Below are positions 9,059 to 17,380 of a stretch of DNA of 64,000 bases, one piece after another. The stretch is from Paenibacillus silvae. GTDB lineage: Bacteria > Bacillota > Bacilli > Paenibacillales > Paenibacillaceae. The stretch covers positions 303,222-367,221 of the forward strand of contig NZ_BMFU01000004.1 in the NCBI RefSeq assembly GCF_014639235.1, in the 5' to 3' direction. Position 1 is the first letter of the stretch. Every line of letters begins with the position of its first letter. The notes under the pieces were generated by a model. That model made no database searches, was not told the DNA's origin, and was given only the letters and a program-made list of their open reading frames with translations. The position numbers and the translations under genes were made by a program.

Positions 9059-10852
9059 ATGAACTTGATCCGTTCATTGCGCTTTAAATTTATTGTGGGA
9101 CTTACGCTGATCATGCTGCCACTGTTCCTGCTGCTTTATTACAACAATGTGTATGCGATGAAGGTGGTACGTGATAAGGTATCCCTCACTTATATGAATC
9201 ATCTGGCCAAAAATGTGGAGCAAAATGAACGTGTACTGCAGGAAACGAATCGATATTTATACAGTTTGGGCGAGCGTGACCCTGATATTATCTCCCTGTT
9301 CTTTCTACAATACGGAAGTGGAGACTATATTATTGCCAAGCAGCGTATTATGAACAAATTTATGACCGATATCGGATTTTATAATCTTATTGATTCATTC
9401 TATTTATACGATGCGGTGAACGATGATCTGCTGCTGGCCACCGCGGGCAACTATGATATCAAAAAGTCCGTTGTGCAGCGAAGTATGCCAGCACAGCTGC
9501 GCCAGCTGGAGGGCGATATTCAGAAGCCGGAATGGAGTATTGTACGCGGAGGCTCGTTTAATGCGTTAGTGAAAACGGTGCGGATCAATCAGCAATTCTA
9601 TGCCGGGGCTTTGGTAGACATGAATGCACTGAATGATTCACAGCAGTTTACTGAATCGGGAGACAGAGGCGGAGCTGTTATCGTGACTCCCGATGGCAGA
9701 GCCTTGTCTGATTCAACGCTGGATGCGGGACAAATTAAACTGGCGGCTGATCATTTGGCCGGTTTGGAAAGTCCGTATCAGGTCATCACTGAAACGAGCG
9801 GGCAGGCCCGGCAGTATCTGATGGTTGGCATTGCCTCCGCGATGTCGGAGATGAATTATGTTGTATTGCTGCCAGAGGAAGACATGATGCGCAACCTGCC
9901 TTTTTTCCAACAGATTATCCGATTGCTGCCTATAGGGGCTGCTGTCATTCTCATTACGGCGTTGTTCTTCCTGCGGCAGCTTCTGTTCCGTCCGATGAAC
10001 GCTCTGATTCGCGGCATGAGAAGGGTTAGTCGCGGAGAACTGAATGTGACATTGGAAGCACCATCCTCCTCCGAGCTGGAGTTTGTGACACGCAGCTTCA
10101 ATCAGATGATTCAGGAGATCCAGCATCTGAAGATCGATGTATATGAGGAACAGCTGCGGACGCGGGAAGCTGAATTCAAGCAGCTGCAGATGCAGATCAA
10201 TCCGCATTTTTATCTGAATTCCCTGAATATTATTCACAGCCTTGCCTCCCTGCAAAAACATGAGCTGGTACAACAGATGGCAGGTCACCTGGCCGATTAT
10301 TTCAGATTCAGTTTACGTGCCGGCAAACGTGTAATCAGTCTTAACGACGAGATTGAGCATATTCGTCACTATCTTGAGATACAGAAGCTGCGCTTTCCGA
10401 GCAAGCTGGAATTCGAACTGGACATTGATGCGAAGGCCGGTCAGTATGTTCTTCCGCCGCTGACGATACAGCCTTTTGTCGAAAATGCGATCATTCATGG
10501 CTTTCAGCGGAGGATGCAGCCCTTTGTCATTCGTATTTCGGCACGTGTGAAGGAAGCGGGAGACGGTGATGCCAAGGATGGCATGCTGGAGCTTCAGATT
10601 AAGGATAGCGGAGTCGGCTTTGCACCGGAGCTGCTGGAGCAGCTGCAGCAGGCACAATATGCCAGGGACCCCGGAGGACAGCATATTGGAATATGGAATG
10701 TGGCTCACCGGCTGCTGGTTAAGTATGGCAGCGAGGCAGGTTTGACTTTTGAAAACAGGATAGATGGAGGCGCTGTAGTACGGATTTATCTGCCTGCTCA
10801 GACGGAAGAGCAAGAAGGAGGAACTCATGCGGAACCTGTTGATCGTGGATGA
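9059..10852 (+). CDS. Membrane sensor histidine kinase, YesM type
   Basis: The 597-residue kinase has a first membrane helix at about residues 11-33, an extracellular sensing region to about 285, a second helix near 290-310, a HAMP linker, the YesM-type phosphoacceptor motif QINPHFYLNSLN with His383, and a C-terminal ATPase domain (ENAIIHGFQ for the N box, DSGVGFAP for the G1 box). Such kinases detect external sugars and phosphorylate a YesN-type regulator. The stop lies inside the next gene (26-base overlap), so kinase and regulator are translationally linked. The downstream permease and binding-protein genes mark it as the sensor for that transporter. The ligand is unknown. Confidence 0.92.
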   Translation: MNLIRSLRFKFIVGLTLIMLPLFLLLYYNNVYAMKVVRDKVSLTYMNHLAKNVEQNERVLQETNRYLYSLGERDPDIISLFFLQYGSGDYIIAKQRIMNKFMTDIGFYNLIDSFYLYDAVNDDLLLATAGNYDIKKSVVQRSMPAQLRQLEGDIQKPEWSIVRGGSFNALVKTVRINQQFYAGALVDMNALNDSQQFTESGDRGGAVIVTPDGRALSDSTLDAGQIKLAADHLAGLESPYQVITETSGQARQYLMVGIASAMSEMNYVVLLPEEDMMRNLPFFQQIIRLLPIGAAVILITALFFLRQLLFRPMNALIRGMRRVSRGELNVTLEAPSSSELEFVTRSFNQMIQEIQHLKIDVYEEQLRTREAEFKQLQMQINPHFYLNSLNIIHSLASLQKHELVQQMAGHLADYFRFSLRAGKRVISLNDEIEHIRHYLEIQKLRFPSKLEFELDIDAKAGQYVLPPLTIQPFVENAIIHGFQRRMQPFVIRISARVKEAGDGDAKDGMLELQIKDSGVGFAPELLEQLQQAQYARDPGGQHIGIWNVAHRLLVKYGSEAGLTFENRIDGGAVVRIYLPAQTEEQEGGTHAEPVDRG

Positions 10853-12440
10853 TGAGGTATACGCTCTGCAAGCGATGCTGGAGGGTGTGGACTGGAAGGC
10901 TGCCGGAATTGATCAGGTGTTCGGGGCATGTGATGTGGAAGAGGCCAGACAGGTCATTCGGACGGAGGCCATTGATATTTTGATCTGTGACATCGAGATG
11001 CCCGGGGAGACCGGTCTGGATTTGCAAAGCTGGGTGCTCAAGCATGATCCAGGCATACTGACTATTTTTTTGACGGGCCATGCACTGTTTGATTATGCCC
11101 AGACAGCAATCAAGCTGAACAGCTTCGATTATCTGCTGAAGCCTGCTCCGGCGGATCAGCTTATCAAAGTGGTTACACAAGCCATGGACAAAATCAGGGA
11201 CGGAGAACAGCGTACCCGAACGAACGAGGTTTACGAAACCGTATACAAGCGGTGGAAAACTCATAAACCTCTACTGACCGAGCGTTTCTGGAAAGACGCA
11301 ATATCCCAGCGGAGTGCACTAACCCCGCAGAAGCTGCAGGAGCTCGCCGAGCTGTACGGCGCAGAGATTGATCCCGAAGTGCGTGTGCTGCCGATTGTTA
11401 TATCGGTGGAGGAGTGGGTACGCGAGTTCAATCTGCGCGATGAAGAGGTATTGGAATATGCCTTGCGTAATGCGGCCAGAGAAGTGGTTTTGGGTGATAA
11501 ACCAGGTGAAGTGTTTCAGGATCACAGCGGGCTTAACATCGTTCTGGCGTATGAACAGGATGGAACGGTTCTTTCTGCGGAAGAAGCCCAGCAGCGCTGC
11601 CAGCGTTACATTCAGGAGTGTGGGACTTATTTCTATTGCCGTTTGTCCTGTTATGTAGGAGCGCCTGTGGCTGTAACTGAACTGCAAGGCATGCTGAATG
11701 ACCTTATGGACATGGAGCGCCGTAATATCAAGGAACTGGAAGAGGTTTTTGTCTATGACGAGCGCCACCGGGCTCAGGAAGATCGTTTTTTACCGATTCC
11801 ATGGTTTTCTGAGCTGTCCATATTGTTTGAAACAGGCAAAGTAGATGATTTGCGTGAACGTGTGCATGAAATTTTTGAGCTGCTTGCCGCGCAGGAAGGC
11901 TTATCCCCGGAAATGCTGCGTCTTTACTATCATGCGCTGCTGCATGTCGTCTATCCCCTGCTGCATCAGAACAATGTTTCCATTCGCAGTCTTTATCCAG
12001 GAGAGCGAGAGCCGGAGGAAGCGGTAGTGACAAGATCGCTGTCGCAGCTGAAGCAGTGGACGCTTGATCTGATTGACCGTGTCATCCCCGTCCTGTACCC
12101 GGACGATCAGAATCCGATGTCGATTGTGGATCAGCTGTGCATTTACATTGAGAATCATATCGGCGAGGAGCTGATGCGGGAGGAGCTTGCAGCGTTTGCC
12201 GGATTTAACCCGGCTTATCTGTCCCGTTTGTTCCGCAAGGAAAAAGGAATGTCTCTGTCCGAATTCATTCTGCAGCGCAGGGTAGCGATGGCGAAAACCT
12301 TACTCTCCCAGTCCACCGTCAAGGTGACCGATATCGCAGGCAAGGTAGGATACTATAATTACTCTCATTTTACGAAAATGTTCAAAAAATGCACCGGCAT
12401 TACGCCGCAGGAGTTTCGCAAACAGTCCAGAACCGTGTAA
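10827..12440 (+). CDS. Response regulator, YesN type, with AraC DNA-binding domain
   Basis: The 537-residue regulator begins with a receiver domain holding the acidic pair D8-D9, phosphoacceptor D55 (LICDIEMPG) and the lysine K105 (YLLKPAP). A long middle region of about 280 residues separates it from the C-terminal AraC-type double helix-turn-helix (LAAFAGFNPAYLSRLFRKE, then YSHFTKMFKKCTGITPQEF). It overlaps the kinase gene by 26 bases. It should activate the permease and lipoprotein genes that follow. A terminator-like palindrome directly downstream may isolate the regulator transcript from the transporter transcript. Confidence 0.92.
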   Translation: MRNLLIVDDEVYALQAMLEGVDWKAAGIDQVFGACDVEEARQVIRTEAIDILICDIEMPGETGLDLQSWVLKHDPGILTIFLTGHALFDYAQTAIKLNSFDYLLKPAPADQLIKVVTQAMDKIRDGEQRTRTNEVYETVYKRWKTHKPLLTERFWKDAISQRSALTPQKLQELAELYGAEIDPEVRVLPIVISVEEWVREFNLRDEEVLEYALRNAAREVVLGDKPGEVFQDHSGLNIVLAYEQDGTVLSAEEAQQRCQRYIQECGTYFYCRLSCYVGAPVAVTELQGMLNDLMDMERRNIKELEEVFVYDERHRAQEDRFLPIPWFSELSILFETGKVDDLRERVHEIFELLAAQEGLSPEMLRLYYHALLHVVYPLLHQNNVSIRSLYPGEREPEEAVVTRSLSQLKQWTLDLIDRVIPVLYPDDQNPMSIVDQLCIYIENHIGEELMREELAAFAGFNPAYLSRLFRKEKGMSLSEFILQRRVAMAKTLLSQSTVKVTDIAGKVGYYNYSHFTKMFKKCTGITPQEFRKQSRTV

Positions 12441-12444
12441 TCAG

Positions 12445-12469
12445 GCGCAGCATGCTGCGCTTTTTGTTT
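12445..12469 (+). terminator. Intrinsic terminator after the first YesN-type regulator
   Basis: A perfect 16-bp palindrome, GCGCAGCATGCTGCGC (12445-12460), is followed by TTTTTG. It lies five bases after the regulator stop, so the transporter genes from 12621 probably have their own promoter. Confidence 0.75.
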
Positions 12470-12620
12470 GTTATTTATGTAATGAAAGTCATAATTTGAT
12501 TATTGAACAGGTCACCACAGCAGATAGAGGACTTGATCACCCCGCCGTATACTTGAACCACAGGAGGCGCACGGAGCTTTATCCTGAGGAAGAATTCAAG
12601 AGGAGTGAGGGAGAACACGT

Positions 12621-13607
12621 ATGAAGACACAACCCCAGGCGGGTAAGGGCGTACGAATATCGGAGATACCGGAAGGCACGGTTCGAAAGCGCAAGTCCGT
12701 GTTATACAATCTTGGCAAATACAAGGTGCTCTACCTGATGTTTCTGCCAGGCATTTTGTTTCTGCTGGTAAACAACTACATGCCGATGTTCGGCGTTCTG
12801 ATCGCATTCAAAAATGTCAACTATGCCGATGGAATATGGGGGAGCCCGTGGAGCGGATGGGATAATTTTAAATACCTGTTCTCAACCAGCGATGCGTGGG
12901 AGATCACGCGAAACACGCTCGCATACAACACCGTATTTATCGCACTTAATCTGTTTGTTGGTGTAGGACTGGCAATTATGCTAAACGAAGTGAAAAATAA
13001 AGCAATGTCCAAGTTATACCAATCTCTTATGCTGCTGCCTTATTTTTTATCCATGATCGTGGTCAGCTATCTCGTACTTGCTTTTCTCGGCAAGGACTCG
13101 GGATTTATGAACTCGACCATTCTGCAAATGTTTGGAGGACAGCCGATCGACTGGTATTCTGAACCGAAATACTGGCCATACATTCTGCCGCTTGTGAATA
13201 CATGGAAGAATATCGGTTATTATGCCGTCATTTATCTGGCCGCTGTAGTGGGCATTGACGAAGAATATTATGAAGCGGCTGTGCTGGATGGTGCATCGAA
13301 GTGGCATCAGATTCGTTTCATCACCATTCCGTTTCTGATTCCGTTGATTGTCATTATGACCTTGCTTCAGATCGGACGTATCTTTTATGCAGACTTCAGC
13401 TTGTTCTATCAGGTTCCGCTGGAATCAGGCGCACTGTTCCCTGTAACCAACGTTCTTGATACGTATGTATATCGTACATTCCTTATTGGCGGAGACATCG
13501 GGATGTCATCTGCGGCAGGTTTGTACCAAGCGATTGTCGGTTTTGTGCTGGTGCTGGTATCCAATACCATCGTCAGACGGATCGACAAAGATAATGCACT
13601 ATTTTGA
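12621..13607 (+). CDS. Sugar ABC transporter permease, LplB type
   Basis: The 328-residue protein has six membrane helices after a charged N-terminal tail of about 35 residues, and carries the conserved EAA loop of binding-protein-dependent importers (EAAVLDGASKWHQIRFITIP) that contacts the ATPase. The family is the LplB-type inner permease of CUT1 carbohydrate importers. No ATPase gene is nearby; in Bacilli a shared MsmX-like ATPase serves such systems. The stop overlaps the ribosome-site region of the second permease. A GAGTGAGGGAG ribosome region precedes the ATG. Confidence 0.9.
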   Translation: MKTQPQAGKGVRISEIPEGTVRKRKSVLYNLGKYKVLYLMFLPGILFLLVNNYMPMFGVLIAFKNVNYADGIWGSPWSGWDNFKYLFSTSDAWEITRNTLAYNTVFIALNLFVGVGLAIMLNEVKNKAMSKLYQSLMLLPYFLSMIVVSYLVLAFLGKDSGFMNSTILQMFGGQPIDWYSEPKYWPYILPLVNTWKNIGYYAVIYLAAVVGIDEEYYEAAVLDGASKWHQIRFITIPFLIPLIVIMTLLQIGRIFYADFSLFYQVPLESGALFPVTNVLDTYVYRTFLIGGDIGMSSAAGLYQAIVGFVLVLVSNTIVRRIDKDNALF

Positions 13608-13624
13608 GAGGAGGCAAGTCAGTT

Positions 13625-14533
13625 GTGAAAACACGTGATCCATTAGCGGTATCCAAGCGTTCCGCAGCCGTCATTCATTTCATGTTTCTATTCTATGCCA
13701 TTGCCTGTATCGTGCCGATCATACTGGTCTTCGCCATCTCTTTTTCGGATGAAACAACGGTTATCGCCAATGGCTACAAGCTCATTCCGGAGCAGTTCAG
13801 CCTGACAGCCTACGAGTTTCTGTTCAAGGATATGGATCAGATCATCCACTCTTACGGCATATCGATTATCGTTACCGTTGTCGGTACGATTACAAGTGTT
13901 GCACTGACAGCACTTTATGCGTATCCACTCTCACGCAGGGATTTGCCGTATCGCGGCTGGTTCGCCTTTTTCATCTTTTTCACCATGCTGTTTAACGGGG
14001 GACTTGTTCCCTGGTATCTCGTATACGTCAACGTGCTGGATCTGAAAAACTCTATTCTGGCGTTGATCCTGCCGCTGTTGTTATCACCGTTTTTTGTACT
14101 CGTCATGCGAACGTTCTTCGCCAACTCCATTCCGGTATCTATTCTGGAATCGGCGCGCATTGACGGAGCGGGGGAATTGAAAACGTTTTTGCGGATTGTC
14201 CTGCCGCTCTCGCTGCCCGTTATGGCAACCGTCGCACTGTTCAGTACGCTGAACTACTGGAATGACTGGTACCTCAGTATGATTTTTATCTCGGATAACC
14301 GGACGATCAGCCTTCAGTACCTTATGTACCGTACGCTGCTCGATATTCAATATTTAACTACCAACTCCAACGTTTCTTCACAGATTTCATCACAGGGCGC
14401 AATGCCTGATCTGCCAAACAAAACGCTGCAAATGGCAATGGCTGTTGTCGGTATAGGTCCAATTGTACTGGCGTACCCGTTCTTCCAGCGTTATTTCATC
14501 AAAGGTTTGACGGTAGGTGCTGTGAAGGGATAA
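13625..14533 (+). CDS. Sugar ABC transporter permease, YtcP type
   Basis: This is the second permease, 302 residues with six membrane helices and the EAA loop (ESARIDGAGELKTFLRIVLP). The C-terminus (RYFIKGLTVGAVKG) is the typical ending of YtcP/LplC-type partners. The frame is open to a TTG at 13604, but AGGAGG lies at 13609-13614 and GTG 13625 follows at ten bases, so I choose the GTG. It pairs with the upstream permease to form the membrane channel. A 154-base leader with a strong hairpin separates it from the binding lipoprotein. Confidence 0.9.
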   Translation: MKTRDPLAVSKRSAAVIHFMFLFYAIACIVPIILVFAISFSDETTVIANGYKLIPEQFSLTAYEFLFKDMDQIIHSYGISIIVTVVGTITSVALTALYAYPLSRRDLPYRGWFAFFIFFTMLFNGGLVPWYLVYVNVLDLKNSILALILPLLLSPFFVLVMRTFFANSIPVSILESARIDGAGELKTFLRIVLPLSLPVMATVALFSTLNYWNDWYLSMIFISDNRTISLQYLMYRTLLDIQYLTTNSNVSSQISSQGAMPDLPNKTLQMAMAVVGIGPIVLAYPFFQRYFIKGLTVGAVKG

Positions 14534-14597
14534 CTCCAGCCGGTTAGGGAGTGGTCAAGGTTATTGTAAGATAGACGAAAGGGCATATACAGAAAGG

Positions 14598-14637
14598 TTT
14601 TTACCGTTTGTTTGGAATTGGGGAAGAACGGTAAAAA
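14598..14637 (+). repeat. Inverted repeat in the leader of the binding lipoprotein gene
   Basis: TTTTTACCGTT (14598-14608) is exactly complementary to AACGGTAAAAA (14627-14637), with an 18-base loop. No T-run follows (the next bases are GGTAAGG), so it is not a standard terminator. Placed 50 bases before the lipoprotein start and after the permease genes, it may be a processing or stability hairpin that raises binding-protein output, or a regulator operator. Confidence 0.6.
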
Positions 14638-14687
14638 GGTAAGGTGTCAAAGGTTAACGGTCCATTATATGAACAGGAGGGGTTCAA

Positions 14688-16220
14688 TTGGTTCAATCGT
14701 TTAAAGTGTGGTCACGTATGACAGCGGCTGCCATGACACTGGCTCTGGTGCTTGCTGGCTGCTCGCCTGGCAAGGGGGGGACTGCAACACCGGGAGCAGA
14801 AGGAAGCACTCCGAACGCAAGCAATACTGAAAAACCTTACGAGGTTTCGCTGTTCTACCCGGGCACACCTCAGAAGGATGTTGCATTGGTAGAAGCAGAG
14901 ATCAACAAAAAGATGGAGCCCAAGATTGGAGCTACGATCAAAATCAATGCTGTGGACTGGGGGCAATGGGATAATAAGCTGAACCTGATGATCTCCTCAG
15001 GGGAGAAGGCCGACATTATTTTCACCGCAGCTTGGCAGAACTACACCGTTAACGTAGCCAAAGGTGCGTTCTTGCCACTGAATGACCTGCTGGATGAATA
15101 CGGGCAGGACATCAAGAAAAATCTGGACCCTGCCTTCCTGGAAGGTTCTCAGGTGGATGGTGTCAACTATGGTGTGCCAACTAACAAGGAGCTTGCAGCC
15201 ACCCGCGGTGTACTGGTCCGCAAGGACCTGGCTGACAAATACAAGCTGGACCTGACAGCAGTTAAAACATGGGCTGATCTGGAGCCACTGCTCAAAACCA
15301 TTAAGGAAAATGAACCTTCCATCACTCCGTTCTATATGTCCAATACGAATGGTAACGGTTTGCTCGAAAACCTCGACTGGGATTATCTCGGTGATGCTTC
15401 CGTACCGGGTGTGATCTCCAAAACAGCAGGCGAAACAAAAGTGCTGAATGAAGTGGAGACGCCGGAGTTCAAACAAGCGGCCGAGCTTGCACGTAAATGG
15501 TATCAGGCGGGTTACATTAACAGCGACGCAGCAACGTCCAACGTATTCCCGAAAGACCAGGCCAAAGCCGGCAAAGCGTTCATGTGGACGGATGGTATGA
15601 AGCCGGGTAAAGATAAGGAAGAGGAAGGTTATGTTGGTTACCCGCTGACACAGATTGAAATGACAAGTCCGACCATTACGACAGGAGATGCATCCGGTGC
15701 GATGCTTGCAATCTCCCGTTCTTCTGAAAAACCGGAGAAAGCCATGCAAGTTATTAACCTGCTTCACTCTGACAAAGAAATTAACAACCTGCTCAACTTC
15801 GGTATTGAAGGTAAGCATTATGTCAAAGTAGATGGTCAGGATAACATCATCAAGCTGCCTGACGGCGTGGATGCCAACAGCCGTACCTATAATCCAGGTG
15901 CACAATGGCAATTGGGTAACCAGTTCCTGAATTACCTGTGGGATAATGAAGACCCGCAGAAATGGGAGAAGTTCAAGGAGTTTAACGCCAAAGGTGTAAA
16001 ATCTCCTGCCCTTGGTTTCACGTTTAACAGCCAGTCCGTGAAAAACGAAATTGCGGCTGTTAACAACGTCAACAAACAGTTCAAACCAGGCATGACCTCG
16101 GGTGCGGTTGATCCGAACGAGATGATTCCGAAATATCTGGAAAAATTGAAAGCAGCAGGTATCGATAAAATTATTGCGGCTAAACAGGAGCAGCTGGATG
16201 CATTCCTGGCTGGAAAATAA
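14688..16220 (+). CDS. Extracellular sugar-binding lipoprotein, LplA/YtcQ type
   Basis: The 510-residue protein starts at a TTG preceded by a strong AGGAGGGG (14675-14682). A signal peptide ends in the lipobox LVLAGC, so Cys25 is the lipidated residue. A low-complexity Gly/Thr/Ser/Asn linker (to about 48) leads into the binding domain, with aromatic residues scattered as in oligosaccharide binders. It delivers the substrate to the two permeases upstream. Here the binding protein comes last, unlike the locus at 17-25 kb where it is first. The substrate is unknown because no glycosidase gene lies in the unit. Confidence 0.9.
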   Translation: MVQSFKVWSRMTAAAMTLALVLAGCSPGKGGTATPGAEGSTPNASNTEKPYEVSLFYPGTPQKDVALVEAEINKKMEPKIGATIKINAVDWGQWDNKLNLMISSGEKADIIFTAAWQNYTVNVAKGAFLPLNDLLDEYGQDIKKNLDPAFLEGSQVDGVNYGVPTNKELAATRGVLVRKDLADKYKLDLTAVKTWADLEPLLKTIKENEPSITPFYMSNTNGNGLLENLDWDYLGDASVPGVISKTAGETKVLNEVETPEFKQAAELARKWYQAGYINSDAATSNVFPKDQAKAGKAFMWTDGMKPGKDKEEEGYVGYPLTQIEMTSPTITTGDASGAMLAISRSSEKPEKAMQVINLLHSDKEINNLLNFGIEGKHYVKVDGQDNIIKLPDGVDANSRTYNPGAQWQLGNQFLNYLWDNEDPQKWEKFKEFNAKGVKSPALGFTFNSQSVKNEIAAVNNVNKQFKPGMTSGAVDPNEMIPKYLEKLKAAGIDKIIAAKQEQLDAFLAGK

Positions 16221-16230
16221 AGCTTCAGAC

Positions 16231-16269
16231 AAAGACGTTATCGGTTATTACCGATAATGTCTTTTTTTT
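16231..16269 (+). terminator. Strong intrinsic terminator
   Basis: A 15-bp stem (16231-16245 with 16250-16264, one G-T wobble) with loop TATT is followed by eight T. It ends the first sensor-transporter locus. Confidence 0.9.
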
Positions 16270-16337
16270 GTTTTGGATCGTTAATCAAAAATAGGAAAAA
16301 TATGATATAATCAGGTGGTTGATTAGGAGGTGTTTGC

Positions 16338-17036
16338 GTGTCGGGAACCAGACTTGTGTTCTCAGGAGGTTTGTTGCTCTTTGCAATTATTTTTACCTGT
16401 AACCATCATCTTGGTTTCTCAGTAGGTGATTCGTTGTTGTTATCCATCGGTATATCCCCATATACCAAAGCATATGTCAGCGGTGTACATATTACGGTTT
16501 TCTTCGGACTTGGCATGCTGGCTTGCGGGTATTATCTTGCGCGGAAGGAAATCATGACCAAGTATCCGCTCGTGGCGAAGACGTTGTGGATCGCGGTTGT
16601 GATCTTAATCTCCAATTATTCTTTTATGACGGATAAGCTGATGTATGTGGTAAAATGGGGGGCCACGGGTTTAAGCAGCATATCGTATTCACAGAACGAC
16701 AGCACATGCACGTATCAGGTTTATGCTGACGGTCAAGCTCATGCGACTTGTGAATTGTTACTGAAAAATTATAGCAGCTCAGCTGTCGCCGCGATGGTAA
16801 AGCCCGATCTGGCAGGCAGCTACCGCTATCAGGATGATCCGTTATCTGAATCTTTACAGTCTGTAGAGCTTAACGCCATACCGGTCAAACTTGAACCCCG
16901 CATGACGTTTACAGGAAAGCTTGAATTCTCCGGATTGGCGCAACGGCCCTTGCAGGTGAGTGGCAAGCTGGATGATATCGTACTAGATGTTGCAGTTGAT
17001 GGGACCAATACGGTTTTTGACTATGATATCCCTTAG
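16338..17036 (+). CDS. Membrane protein of unknown function
   Basis: I do not recognise this 232-residue protein. It starts at a GTG with GGAGG 8 bases upstream. Residues 1-120 hold about three membrane helices (near 6-22, 48-66 and 84-102). The remaining 130 residues are polar, with two cysteines in a TCTYQVYADGQAHATCEL segment, and look like a small beta-rich domain, probably on the outer face. It is transcribed alone between two terminators and between two YesM/YesN sugar loci, with no sign of belonging to either. Confidence 0.7.
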   Translation: MSGTRLVFSGGLLLFAIIFTCNHHLGFSVGDSLLLSIGISPYTKAYVSGVHITVFFGLGMLACGYYLARKEIMTKYPLVAKTLWIAVVILISNYSFMTDKLMYVVKWGATGLSSISYSQNDSTCTYQVYADGQAHATCELLLKNYSSSAVAAMVKPDLAGSYRYQDDPLSESLQSVELNAIPVKLEPRMTFTGKLEFSGLAQRPLQVSGKLDDIVLDVAVDGTNTVFDYDIP

Positions 17037-17133
17037 CATGTGTAGGCAGACTGTAGATCCAAGTACATAACCAATATATACTGAATGACCGATAGGCAGA
17101 ATAACATAAAAAATACATCATTTATCAGGAGTG

Positions 17134-17158
17134 AAGTCGGCTGAGCGCCGACTTTTTT
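17134..17158 (+). terminator. Intrinsic terminator after the orphan membrane protein gene
   Basis: AAGTCGGC (17134-17141) pairs with GCCGACTT (17147-17154) around a five-base loop, followed by a T-run. The other parts of the 344-base gap (17037-17380) hold a candidate promoter at 17302-17329 and nothing else I can identify. Confidence 0.85.
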
Positions 17159-17301
17159 CCGTTTGTGCAAGTTGAATTAAGTGCTGAAACCTTGCATTAA
17201 TGTCCTTTTCCAGAGGGTGGGTGAGGCTTACCATATAATATGGGACAGTCTGTTTATGAGAGCATCTAACGGTGCATTATGAAGCTTGTACAAGAAATAG
17301 A

Positions 17302-17329
17302 TTGTATTTAAAGCTACCATGACTACAAT
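17302..17329 (+). promoter_or_regulatory. Candidate promoter for the second kinase-regulator pair
   Basis: TTGTAT (17302-17307) and TACAAT (17324-17329) are separated by 16 bases and lie about 50 bases upstream of the kinase start. This fits the housekeeping sigma factor with one mismatch in the -10 and two in the -35 box. Confidence 0.45.
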
Positions 17330-17380
17330 TAATGTCACGACTTGTGTCAGGATGATTAATTAAAATTTAAATAAAGCGAG

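Noticed and set aside
14997..16232. Long open frame on the minus strand (411 codons) opposite the binding lipoprotein gene
   Set aside because: It is the antisense of a strongly supported coding gene, its translation looks like no protein family, and it has no proper ribosome site.
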